The notes under the pieces are model-generated. The model searched no databases. It saw only the letters and a program-made list of their open reading frames with translations, and was not told the DNA's origin. Below are positions 9,673 to 18,194 of a stretch of 34,733 nt of DNA, piece by piece (position 1 is the stretch's first letter; each line of letters begins with the position of its first letter). The stretch lies in contig VFLK01000025.1 of the NCBI GenBank assembly GCA_009885085.1, positions 1-34,733 of the forward strand. Reading direction: 5' to 3'. Made by a program: the position numbers and the translations under genes. Origin of the DNA: Minisyncoccota bacterium (GTDB taxonomy: Bacteria; Patescibacteriota; Microgenomatia; UBA1400; PJMF01).

Positions 9673-10245
9673 ATGAAAAAAATAGATATCATGGAAGACA
9701 TCGAGAACAAAGCTGTAGTTGACGATGAATTACTTCTAGAGCATAATCAAAAATCTCCTGAACAGGAAAGTATTCTAACAACTAATATAAAGAAAGACTC
9801 ATCGATGAGAAATACTTCAAGGTTATTTATCGTTTTAACAATTATTGCAGTTCTTTCTGGGGTCGGAACGGGTTTTGGTAGTTTTAAACTTTTTGCAAAC
9901 AAATCCACATCTACGTCAGATCTAGCACTTCAAGAACTTCCATCAGCTGACAAGCTAAGTGTTGGCGATACATTTGGAAGTAAAGATGAGTCTTTTAAGG
10001 ATTCTGCTGAGGGCTATTTAGAAATTGGCGGACTTGATGGCGAAGGCTCACACAAACTTTTAAGACCAGGTGGAGCATCACAAACGGTCTATTTAACATC
10101 TTCAGTTACTGATCTAAGCGAACTCGCTGGGACAGAAGTAAAAGTGTGGGGAGAGACCTTTAAAGGTCAAAAAGCAGGCTGGTTAATGGATGTCGGCAGA
10201 GTTGAAGTGCTAAAAGTCGACGCAGAATCTCCAGCAGAAGAATAA
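9673..10245 (+). CDS. Hypothetical single-pass membrane protein
   Basis: 190 aa, one TM (LFIVLTIIAVLSGVGTGFGSF), small extracytoplasmic domain ending 'TEVKVWGETFKGQKAGWLMDVGRVEVLKV'; no confident family. Confidence 0.7.
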   Translation: MKKIDIMEDIENKAVVDDELLLEHNQKSPEQESILTTNIKKDSSMRNTSRLFIVLTIIAVLSGVGTGFGSFKLFANKSTSTSDLALQELPSADKLSVGDTFGSKDESFKDSAEGYLEIGGLDGEGSHKLLRPGGASQTVYLTSSVTDLSELAGTEVKVWGETFKGQKAGWLMDVGRVEVLKVDAESPAEE

Positions 10246-10300
10246 ATCTCAATTCAATCTTGCATAGTTACCAGTAAACAGGCTAAACTAGGTTTAAATT

Positions 10301-11164
10301 ATGATTAAATTTACCTCAGTCAGCAAATATTTTCCACCAGACTCATACGCAGTTAATGATATTTCCTTTGAAATTGAAGCCGGTGAATTAGTTCTTCTTA
10401 CGGGCCCTTCTGGGTCTGGAAAAACTACCATTATGAGATTGCTAACTAGAGAGCACAAAGCTACTTCTGGTGATATCTTTTTTGCTGATAAAAATAACGA
10501 AATAAAGCAATCACATATTCATGAACATAAAAGAAAAATTGGTGTTGTCTTCCAAGATTACAAGCTTCTCCCTGAACTAAATATTTGGGAAAATATAGCT
10601 CTCCCCCTTTCTATTATTGGCAAAAAACAAGATGAAATTGAAAGAAGAGTGACTGATCTTTTAACTCTGATCGCGCTCACCGATAAAGCTTACTTGTTTC
10701 CTCAACAACTTTCTGGAGGAGAAGCTCAAAGAATTAGTATTGCTAGGGCATTATCCACCGGGCCTGCAATAGTTTTTGCAGACGAGCCCACCGGAAATTT
10801 AGATAAAGAAACTTCATTAGAGATTGGCAAATTATTTCAAAAAATAAATTCCTTTGGAACCACTATTATCTTAGCAACTCACGATCATGATATTTTGGAA
10901 TTACTCAAAGGTGTGAGACAAATCGATCTTGAAAAAGGTAAAATTAAAAAGGATACCAGGCCAAAAAAAGAAATAAAACTGGAAGTAAACTCGAAGGCAG
11001 ATACAAAAACTTACTCTCCAAATGAAACCAAGGAAAAGTCGAACTCAGAGTCGGTCAATGAATTAAAAAAAGATGTTACTGATAAGAAAAAAGCTAAAAC
11101 AAAACTAAAAGAAACTAAAGAAACTAAATCAAAAGAAATGGATAAAAAGACTAAAACAAAATAA
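10301..11164 (+). CDS. ftsE: Cell division ATP-binding protein FtsE with a long charged C-terminal extension
   Basis: Walker A 'LTGPSGSGKTTIMRLL', signature 'LSGGEAQRISIARALS', Walker B 'IVFADEPTGNLD'; followed by ftsX; Lys/Thr/Glu-rich tail from about residue 215. Confidence 0.93.
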   Translation: MIKFTSVSKYFPPDSYAVNDISFEIEAGELVLLTGPSGSGKTTIMRLLTREHKATSGDIFFADKNNEIKQSHIHEHKRKIGVVFQDYKLLPELNIWENIALPLSIIGKKQDEIERRVTDLLTLIALTDKAYLFPQQLSGGEAQRISIARALSTGPAIVFADEPTGNLDKETSLEIGKLFQKINSFGTTIILATHDHDILELLKGVRQIDLEKGKIKKDTRPKKEIKLEVNSKADTKTYSPNETKEKSNSESVNELKKDVTDKKKAKTKLKETKETKSKEMDKKTKTK

Positions 11165-11167
11165 TAT

Positions 11168-12037
11168 ATGAACTCACTGACAACTGCCCTAACCACAATC
11201 AGAAGAACACCTTACCAATCCTTAACTTCAATTATAATGGTTGCAGTAACCTTTTTTGTCGGATTTTCTTTTTCACTTTTTGTTATGGGAGCAAGTAAAG
11301 TCCTTCAACATTTTGAAACTCGACCACAAATAATTGCTTTTTTTGAGCTCGAAACTCCAATAACAGATATTGAAAAAACAGCAGAAGCAATTAGGGCAAA
11401 ACCATACGTAGAATCGACAAAAATAATTACCCAAGAAGACGCTCTTAAACTCTACCAAGAAGAAAATAAAAATGATCCACTGCTTCTTGAGCTAGTAACC
11501 GCAGATATTTTGCCAGCCAGCATTGAGGTCTCAGGAAGAAATATCGAATCGCTTATCAATATAAAAAATGATTTTAACGATTACAGTCAAGTAGAGGATG
11601 TAGTTTTTCAAGAAGATGTCGTATCCATTCTATCAAAATGGATTAATACAGCTGAAATTATCGGTATCTCTGCTACCTCGATTTTAACTCTAATTTCTTT
11701 TCTGATCATCATGACCATAACCGCAATGAAAGCTACGGCACAGAAAAAATCGATTCGAGTAATGAGAATGTTGGGAGCAACAAAAGGCTATATCAAACTT
11801 CCATTCATGTACGAGGGAATGATTTATGGATTAGTTGGAGCTGCAATTGGTTGGCTAGTTACTTTTTCGATATTGTTATATTTAACACCATCAATAAATT
11901 CAGTTTTAGGAGAAATTAAGTTGCTACCAATTCCTTTAGAATTCTATATTATTCATGGCTCTATAGGAATATTTTTTGGAGTTATTCTTGGAGGATTTGC
12001 AAGCCTAGTTGCTATCCAAAGACTGATTAAAAATTAA
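11168..12037 (+). CDS. ftsX: Cell division protein FtsX (permease-like)
   Basis: Four hydrophobic segments, extracytoplasmic loop, 'RVMRMLGATKGYIKLPFMYEGMIYGLVGAAIGW'; adjacent to ftsE. Confidence 0.92.
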   Translation: MNSLTTALTTIRRTPYQSLTSIIMVAVTFFVGFSFSLFVMGASKVLQHFETRPQIIAFFELETPITDIEKTAEAIRAKPYVESTKIITQEDALKLYQEENKNDPLLLELVTADILPASIEVSGRNIESLINIKNDFNDYSQVEDVVFQEDVVSILSKWINTAEIIGISATSILTLISFLIIMTITAMKATAQKKSIRVMRMLGATKGYIKLPFMYEGMIYGLVGAAIGWLVTFSILLYLTPSINSVLGEIKLLPIPLEFYIIHGSIGIFFGVILGGFASLVAIQRLIKN

Positions 12038-12076
12038 CAGTTTGAGCTTGTGTTAACATCACCTTTTACTTAACTT

Positions 12077-13315
12077 ATGATCAAGAAACTACATATATCA
12101 GTCGTACTTTTTATTATTTACATATTATTTGAATTGGTTGTTAAAACTGTTTATGCTCGAGATTGTGAATCAGATTTTCAGTGCAATGAAAACGATGAAA
12201 GTTATGATATATGCTTACAAAATAAAATTGACTGTATTGAAAACAAGTTGGGTGAAATAAATGCTGAAAAAACAACGCTCAATAGCACGATTAGTGTTTT
12301 CAATGGAAATATCAACATTCAAGAATTACAAATCAGACAACGAGAAACTGAAATAACCAAACTTGAAAAAGAAATTGGAGCCTTAGGAGACAGAATTTCG
12401 GGATTAAGTATTTCATTAGACCGACTCACAACATTACTCGTTGACAGAATAAGAACCCAATATAAACAGCGACAATCAAACCCACTGGAACTATTACTAA
12501 CTTCCAACTCTCTTTCAAAATTCATTAACCAGCACCGATATTTAAGTCTTGCTGGAAAACAGACAGCCGATGCTATGCAAAGAGCTCAAGATCAAAAAGT
12601 TTTATATGACGAACAGAAAGATATAAAAACTATTAAACAAGATGAAATTGAAACAAAAAGATATCAACTGCAACTTGAACAAAATAATTTAGTTGCTCAA
12701 AGAGAGGCCAAGAAAAATTTGCTTGATATAACTCAGAATAATGAAAAAAAATACCAAAGCCTACTGGAAGAATCAAGAAAAGAACTAGCTCAAATTTTGA
12801 GTGCTGCTAATACTGTTATTAAAGATGGAAATGGTATAGCTGTAGTTCAAGGTGAAGTTATAGGAACAATGGGTAATTCTGGATTTTCAAGCGGACCACA
12901 CTTACATTTTGGAGTCTATCGCTATTCAGCGGATAAATTTTCCAAAGACAATTGGGATTGGTATTACAGTAATTATATAAATCCTTTAGACAAACTTCGC
13001 AACCAATCAATCACCTGGGACACAGGTTGTAGCAATGATCCAAGCGGACAGCAATCATCTGGTAATGGCGGCTGGAATTGGCCAATGAGCAACATAAGGG
13101 TTACTCAAAATTATGGAGGAAATACTTGCTACAATTTTAAGTACGGTGGAAAAGCTCACCCAGCTATGGATTTGGTTGGAATTGGTGATATTTCTGTTAA
13201 AGCCGTAGCAGATGGAGTAGCCTATTTTTGCAGAAACTGCCTCGGAGACGGTGGAAACGGTGCCTTTGTCTTTCATGAAGACAATTATATGACTCTGTAT
13301 TGGCATCTTAAATAA
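12077..13315 (+). CDS. Coiled-coil M23 (LytM) metallopeptidase, EnvC/PcsB-like, with permuted catalytic-domain order
   Basis: Signal segment, long coiled coil (about residues 35-240), then 'GEVIGTMGNSGFSSGPHLHFGVY' (HxH at 275/277) before 'NWPMSNIRVTQNYGG...KAHPAMDL' (HxxxD at 361/365) and terminal 'TLYWHLK' (H410, two residues before the stop). Confidence 0.88.
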   Translation: MIKKLHISVVLFIIYILFELVVKTVYARDCESDFQCNENDESYDICLQNKIDCIENKLGEINAEKTTLNSTISVFNGNINIQELQIRQRETEITKLEKEIGALGDRISGLSISLDRLTTLLVDRIRTQYKQRQSNPLELLLTSNSLSKFINQHRYLSLAGKQTADAMQRAQDQKVLYDEQKDIKTIKQDEIETKRYQLQLEQNNLVAQREAKKNLLDITQNNEKKYQSLLEESRKELAQILSAANTVIKDGNGIAVVQGEVIGTMGNSGFSSGPHLHFGVYRYSADKFSKDNWDWYYSNYINPLDKLRNQSITWDTGCSNDPSGQQSSGNGGWNWPMSNIRVTQNYGGNTCYNFKYGGKAHPAMDLVGIGDISVKAVADGVAYFCRNCLGDGGNGAFVFHEDNYMTLYWHLK

Positions 13316-13362
13316 TAAATTCCTACACTTAAATAAATATTTTTTCATTACTATTCTTTATA

Positions 13363-14634
13363 ATGAAAGTACTTATTTTGATTTTTAACTTTATTCTCTT
13401 TTTTTATTTTGTCATGCCAGCACATGCTTCACCAATTATCAACGAAGTTTATCCAAGACCAAATACTAACGAAAAAGAATGGTTAGAACTTTTCAATAAC
13501 TCAGAAGCAAACGTTGATCTTGCCGGATGGATGTTAATGGATGAACTCACTACTCCTTCGATTATTTTTCAATTTACCCCAAGTTTTGTAGATGAATGGA
13601 AAATGAAACCGTTCGAGTTTTTAATAATAGAATTTGAAACTAGTAAATTAAATAATACTGCCGATGGCGTAAAATTAATAAATAATATTGGCGATGTAAT
13701 TGATCAATTTGAATATATTAATTCGGAGCTTGGAATGAGCTTTGCAATAATATCAAACTCTAATAACAATCAAGATTCTATTATTATGTCAGACCCAAGT
13801 AAAGGATATTCTAATACGGCCCCCGCTAGTTCACCTCAAGGATCTGTTAATTCACCTCCAGATCCAACAAGCTCACCGACTCCAACAAGCTCGCCAGTTC
13901 CAACATCAACAAGTTCGCCAGCACCAACAAGCTCGCCAGTTCCAACATCAACAAGTTCGCCAACTTCAACAAGCTCTTCTAATACTGATAGTGAAACCTA
14001 TCCATCGCTTTCACTATATGAAGTAATGTCATGCCCAGAAGCCAATACTCAAGAATGGATAAAAATAAGAAATACTAATAGTGAAGCTGTTAATCTAAAT
14101 AAATGGATTTTAAAAGATTTTGCAGATAATCAGATACTATTCACTTCATCAGAAATAATACCCCAGCAATCATTTTTAATTATTTATCTAAAAAATAATA
14201 TTCTCAACAATTCCGGTGATACTATAACTTTAATTGATCCAAATGGAAAAGTAATTGATAAACTCGAAATGGGTGAATGCACCCCAGGCATATCAATTCT
14301 TGCTTCAGCCTCTTCAAATGAAGATTTAGGTATAACAACAGAAACATCATATTTAGAATCAAGTTTTAAAGATAAAGAATTACTTAAAAATAACCAAGAA
14401 ATAGTTGTAAATGACATTATCGGACAAAAAATTATAAGTTTAAAAAAAATTAACAAATTGCTGCCAATCAGTAATGCTGATAAATCCGCTACTGCTAAAA
14501 TAGATAATTACATCTCAAAAAAAGTGGTAGTTAGAAATAATAGTTTGCCAAAAACAGCTGTAATAAGTGTTATAATTGGAGGAGCAATGCTAGCAAGTTC
14601 TGGATTATTCTTTATAAAAAATGAAAAAATTTAA
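13363..14634 (+). CDS. Surface protein with two lamin-tail-like domains, Ser/Thr/Pro linker and LPKTA-TM-Lys C-terminus
   Basis: 'PIINEVYPRPNTNEKEWLELFNNSEANVDLAGWMLMDE' and 'LSLYEVMSCPEANTQEWIKIRNTNSEAVNLNKWILKDF' are LTD-like; PTSSPVPTSTSSPA linker; C-term 'LPKTAVISVIIGGAMLASSGLFFIKNEKI'. Confidence 0.82.
   Translation: MKVLILIFNFILFFYFVMPAHASPIINEVYPRPNTNEKEWLELFNNSEANVDLAGWMLMDELTTPSIIFQFTPSFVDEWKMKPFEFLIIEFETSKLNNTADGVKLINNIGDVIDQFEYINSELGMSFAIISNSNNNQDSIIMSDPSKGYSNTAPASSPQGSVNSPPDPTSSPTPTSSPVPTSTSSPAPTSSPVPTSTSSPTSTSSSNTDSETYPSLSLYEVMSCPEANTQEWIKIRNTNSEAVNLNKWILKDFADNQILFTSSEIIPQQSFLIIYLKNNILNNSGDTITLIDPNGKVIDKLEMGECTPGISILASASSNEDLGITTETSYLESSFKDKELLKNNQEIVVNDIIGQKIISLKKINKLLPISNADKSATAKIDNYISKKVVVRNNSLPKTAVISVIIGGAMLASSGLFFIKNEKI
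13889..13972 (+). repeat. 42-bp tandem repeat coding for the Ser/Thr/Pro linker
   Basis: gctcgccagttccaacatcaacaagttcgcca occurs at 13889 and again at 13931 (period 42). Confidence 0.85.
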
Positions 14635-14995
14635 CAAGATATTAATGGCTTATCTACCACCCATTTTATGGGCAACCCTCATTTTTATACTATCATCTCA
14701 AAGTGTAATTGCTGGATTTCAGGAATCAGCCTATGATTATGTTTTTAAAAAATTATCACATATTTTAGTCTATTTTGTGCTTTATTTGCTATTAAAAAGA
14801 GCTGTAGATAAAACCACAAACTCAAAAACCTCAACAAAACAACTCTACGTTCCAATTTTAATTTGCCTACTTTATGCAGCTAGTGACGAATTTCATCAAT
14901 CACTAGTTCCAGGCAGATATGCCACAATCAGAGACATTGGATATGACATGATTGGTGTTAGCGTCGCATTCTTAAAAAAATATAACTTTATTTAA
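14621..14995 (+). CDS. VanZ-like family membrane protein
   Basis: 'PPILWATLIFILSSQS', 'LSHILVYFVLYLLLKRA', 'SDEFHQSLVPGRYATIRDIGYDMIGV' match the VanZ pattern; overlaps the previous gene by 14 nt. Confidence 0.88.
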   Translation: MKKFNKILMAYLPPILWATLIFILSSQSVIAGFQESAYDYVFKKLSHILVYFVLYLLLKRAVDKTTNSKTSTKQLYVPILICLLYAASDEFHQSLVPGRYATIRDIGYDMIGVSVAFLKKYNFI

Positions 14996-15011
14996 TTTCA
15001 AGAATTGAAGA

Positions 15012-15039
15012 TTGACAGGTGAAGAAAATAAGTGATAAT
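15012..15039 (+). promoter_or_regulatory. Sigma70-type promoter of the HU gene
   Basis: Perfect TTGACA (15012-15017), 16-nt spacer, GATAAT (15034-15039); SD AAAAGGGA precedes the ATG at 15097. Confidence 0.7.
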
Positions 15040-15096
15040 GATTCATCTAAGTCGCTCTATATGAGGCTAATTAATAATTATTAAAAGGGAATACAA

Positions 15097-15372
15097 ATGA
15101 CTAAATCACAATTAGTTGCTGTTATTGCAAAAAAAGCTCACTTAACAAAAAAAGCTTCTTCTGATGCTATTGAAGCATTATTTGAAGAAGTAATCCGTTC
15201 ACTTAAAAAAGGTGAAAAAGTAGTCGTTTCAGGATTTGGAACATTTTACGTTAGTAAAGTCGGAGACAAACAAGTTGTTCCTTTTGGAAATGAATCAAAG
15301 AGACAAACAATTAAAGGTCATAAAGTTGTTAACTTTAGAGTTGGCAAGCCTTTAAAGAAACAAGTTTGGTAA
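15097..15372 (+). CDS. HU family DNA-binding protein
   Basis: 'MTKSQLVAVIAKKAHLTKKASSDAIEALFEEVIRSLKKGEKVVVSGFGTFYVSKV...' full-length HU. Confidence 0.95.
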   Translation: MTKSQLVAVIAKKAHLTKKASSDAIEALFEEVIRSLKKGEKVVVSGFGTFYVSKVGDKQVVPFGNESKRQTIKGHKVVNFRVGKPLKKQVW

Positions 15373-15414
15373 ACTAATAATCTACTTTGTAGATTTTGAA
15401 CTTTATAAATATAA

Positions 15415-15437
15415 CCCCCGCTCGAGCGGGGGTTTTT
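15415..15437 (+). terminator. Rho-independent terminator of the HU gene
   Basis: Perfect palindrome CCCCCGCTCGAGCGGGGG (15415-15432) followed by TTTTT. Confidence 0.9.
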
Positions 15438-15445
15438 ATTGCATG

Positions 15446-15513
15446 TTCTGGTAATGAGTACATTCTAATAATGACCACATTCTGGAAATAAGTACATCTG
15501 TTAATGAACAACT
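15446..15513. repeat. 17-bp degenerate tandem repeat, about 4 units
   Basis: ttctggtaatgagtaca (15446-15462), ttctaataatgaccaca (15463-15479), ttctggaaataagtaca (15480-15496), tctgttaatgaacaact (15497-15513). Confidence 0.8.
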
Positions 15514-15559
15514 TGAAATTATATTGGGTGGTTCGATCCAGAGGTGCTAGAATAGCAAC

Positions 15560-16359
15560 ATGCTAAGAAAGTATTATTTAATCTTTAAGTACATGTTTAT
15601 AAGAACATTACAGTTTAGAGAGGAAATTATAATTTATGCATTCTTGGACGTAGTCCCATTTTTTGTTTTATTTTTCTTATGGGGAGCAGTTTATTCAAAT
15701 CAACAAATTATTAATAATTACTCTTTTTCTGATATTGTTCAATATTATATCTTAGTAGTTTTCATTCAAAGAATAACCGCAACTTACTTTGAAGGTTGGC
15801 GATCTCAAGAAATTAGAATGGGAAAAATTGATTATTTTTTAACAAGACCATTTTCGTATATAAATGAAATTCTGTCGAAAGAGCTTGGCGGTAAAATTGT
15901 AAATTTACTGATTTCAATTCCAATACTAACACTTTTCTATATATTCTCAATGAAAATATTCCATGTTTCTAAAATTATTTTTGATATAAATAGTTTATTT
16001 ATTTTTTGGGTTTGTTAGCAGCTGCCTACGCTATACAAATAATGATTGCGCTCTGGATTGTTTTACTTACTTTTTGGTTTGAAGGATCTAGTGGTCTGGA
16101 ACATTTTAAATGGATTCTTATTTCATTATTTAGCGGTTCAACAGTGCCATTTGAATTTATGCCTATTTGGTTACAAAATATTTTTAGCTTTCTACCATTT
16201 AAATATCTAAGTTACGTACCTATTCAAGTGATCCAAGGAAAAATGAAACTGCAACTTAACGATTATTTATTTATTTTTTCTACACTTTTAATCATGCTAT
16301 TATTTAGTAATTTCTTATGGAAAAAAGCAAGATATAAATACTCATCTGCCGGAGGATAA
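15560..16359 (+). pseudogene. ABC-2 family transporter permease, interrupted by a -1 frameshift at a T6 run (ORFs 15560-16018 and 16006-16359)
   Basis: N-part ends '...SLFIFWVC*'; overlapping -1 frame continues 'LGLLAAAYAIQIMIALWIVLLTFWFEGSSG...' to the C-terminal 'KKARYKYSSAGG'. Combined length (about 265 aa) matches the intact paralogues (262-263 aa). May be indel, recoding or true pseudogene. Confidence 0.75.
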
Positions 16360-16367
16360 CACTAATA

Positions 16368-17156
16368 ATGAAAAAATATTGGAAATTATTTTGGACATTT
16401 AGAAGAATTCAACTCATGAAAATGATGGAATATAGAGGTGATTTTTTCTTCTGGTTAATTGTCTCAACAATGTGGACAGCTTTCAACTATTTTTTTTACT
16501 ATCTAATAATTGGGAACAGTAAAACTATTGCTGGCTGGACTTATGATGAAGTTGTCATATTACTTTCATTTTTTACCATGTTGGATGCTTTCACATGGTC
16601 AGTATTTTTTCCAAACATGGTTAATTATACTGAGTCAATTTATCAAGGAACTTTAAGTAATCTTCTTTTATTACCAGTTAACAGTGTGTTCATAATTTTA
16701 ACCAAAGAAGCAACTTACCATAATGTTCCAAGATTTTTTATTGGTCTTACGATACTCATAAGTACAGCTGTTAAGATGCAAATTCAGATATCGATATATC
16801 AAATACTTTTGGCCTCATTTGTCTTCATAATTTCAATTATATTTATCTACAGTGGATGGTTTATATTAGCAACCTTATCATTTTGGGCAGAAAAATTAAC
16901 TAACATTAATGAGGTTATGCCAGGATTTAGAAGTATTTATCAAATGCCAGCCAGAATTTATACTGGACTAACTGGATTTATCATTACTTTCATTGTTCCA
17001 TTAGGTCTCGTTACTACCCTTCCAAGCGAAATAATTTTAAACAGAAACAATACATCAGATATTATATATTTCTTCATCTTTACAATGATTTTTGCATATT
17101 TAACAATTCAATTTTTTAATTATTCTATTAAAAAATACTCAAGTGTTGGAAATTAA
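16368..17156 (+). CDS. ABC-2 family transporter permease
   Basis: 262 aa, about six hydrophobic segments, terminal 'YSIKKYSSVGN' shared with neighbouring permeases. Confidence 0.85.
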   Translation: MKKYWKLFWTFRRIQLMKMMEYRGDFFFWLIVSTMWTAFNYFFYYLIIGNSKTIAGWTYDEVVILLSFFTMLDAFTWSVFFPNMVNYTESIYQGTLSNLLLLPVNSVFIILTKEATYHNVPRFFIGLTILISTAVKMQIQISIYQILLASFVFIISIIFIYSGWFILATLSFWAEKLTNINEVMPGFRSIYQMPARIYTGLTGFIITFIVPLGLVTTLPSEIILNRNNTSDIIYFFIFTMIFAYLTIQFFNYSIKKYSSVGN

Positions 17157-17186
17157 GGTATAATCAAATATAGCTTGAAAGGCACA

Positions 17187-18194
17187 ATGAATTCCACAAA
17201 AAATAACAAAAAAATCACTATCAAAGTTAGTAACTTGAAAAAGTATTTTAAAGTTTATAAAAAAGAACCCGGGCTTTTGGGTTCTATCAAATCTCTTTGG
17301 AAACGAAGTTACGAAACTGTAAAGGCAGTTGATGATGTTAGTTTTGAGATAACTGAAGGAGAAATCGTGGGTTTCATAGGTCAAAATGGAGCAGGAAAAA
17401 CTACAACTTTAAAAATGCTTTCAGGACTCTTGTACCCAACAGAAGGAGAAACTTCGGTTTTAGGATTTAACCCTTGGGATAGAAAAACAGAATTTCAAAA
17501 ACAATTTGCATTAGTGATGGGACAGAAAAACCAACTTTGGTGGGATTTACCAGCAATCGAATCCTTTCATCTAAATAAAGCAATTTATGAAATTCCTGAC
17601 AAAGTTTTTGATGAAACTCTTTCAAAACTATCAAAAATTTTAGATGTTGAAGATATTCTAAGAATTCAAGTGAGAAAATTATCATTGGGTCAAAGAATGA
17701 AGTGCGAAATTATTGCTGCTTTGCTTCACAACCCTAAGGTTTTATTTTTAGATGAACCAACTATAGGTTTGGATGTCGTAATGCAAAAAACCTTAAGAGA
17801 TTTTATTAAGACTTACAATAAAGAATTTGGAGCCACAATTATTTTAACAAGTCACTACATGGGGGATGTAAAAGAATTATGTGAAAGAGTCATCATGATA
17901 GATAAAGGACATAAAATTTATGATGGTAATTTGGCAGACATTATCAACAAATATGCCAGAAATAAAATTCTTTCGCTTACACTAGAAAATTCAGTATTAA
18001 GAAAAGATTTAGAACAATTTGGCAAAGTAAAATCATTTAAAAATAACCAAGCTACATTAATAGTGCCTAGAAAAGAAGCAACAAAAATTGCTTCAAAAAT
18101 TCTGAATCAATTTAAGGTAAATGACCTAAATATTGAAGAAGTGCCAATAGAAGTGGTAATCAGAGAAATCTTTGGCGATAAAAAAATTCATTAA
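17187..18194 (+). CDS. ABC transporter ATP-binding protein (ABC-2 exporter type)
   Basis: Walker A 'GFIGQNGAGKTTTLKMLSGL', signature 'LSLGQRMKCEIIAALLHNPKVLFLDEPTIGLD', 'TSHYMGDVKELCERVIMIDKG'. ATG at 17187 with SD GAAAGG preferred over the track's TTG at 17175. Confidence 0.93.
   Translation: MNSTKNNKKITIKVSNLKKYFKVYKKEPGLLGSIKSLWKRSYETVKAVDDVSFEITEGEIVGFIGQNGAGKTTTLKMLSGLLYPTEGETSVLGFNPWDRKTEFQKQFALVMGQKNQLWWDLPAIESFHLNKAIYEIPDKVFDETLSKLSKILDVEDILRIQVRKLSLGQRMKCEIIAALLHNPKVLFLDEPTIGLDVVMQKTLRDFIKTYNKEFGATIILTSHYMGDVKELCERVIMIDKGHKIYDGNLADIINKYARNKILSLTLENSVLRKDLEQFGKVKSFKNNQATLIVPRKEATKIASKILNQFKVNDLNIEEVPIEVVIREIFGDKKIH

Noticed and set aside
13357-13364. TATAAT promoter for the lamin-tail gene
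   Set aside because: The box overlaps the ATG itself, so transcription from it would start inside the gene.
15528-15552. Possible tRNA T-arm (ggttcgatcc)
   Set aside because: Flanking bases do not form the 5-bp T stem and no D or anticodon arm lies upstream.
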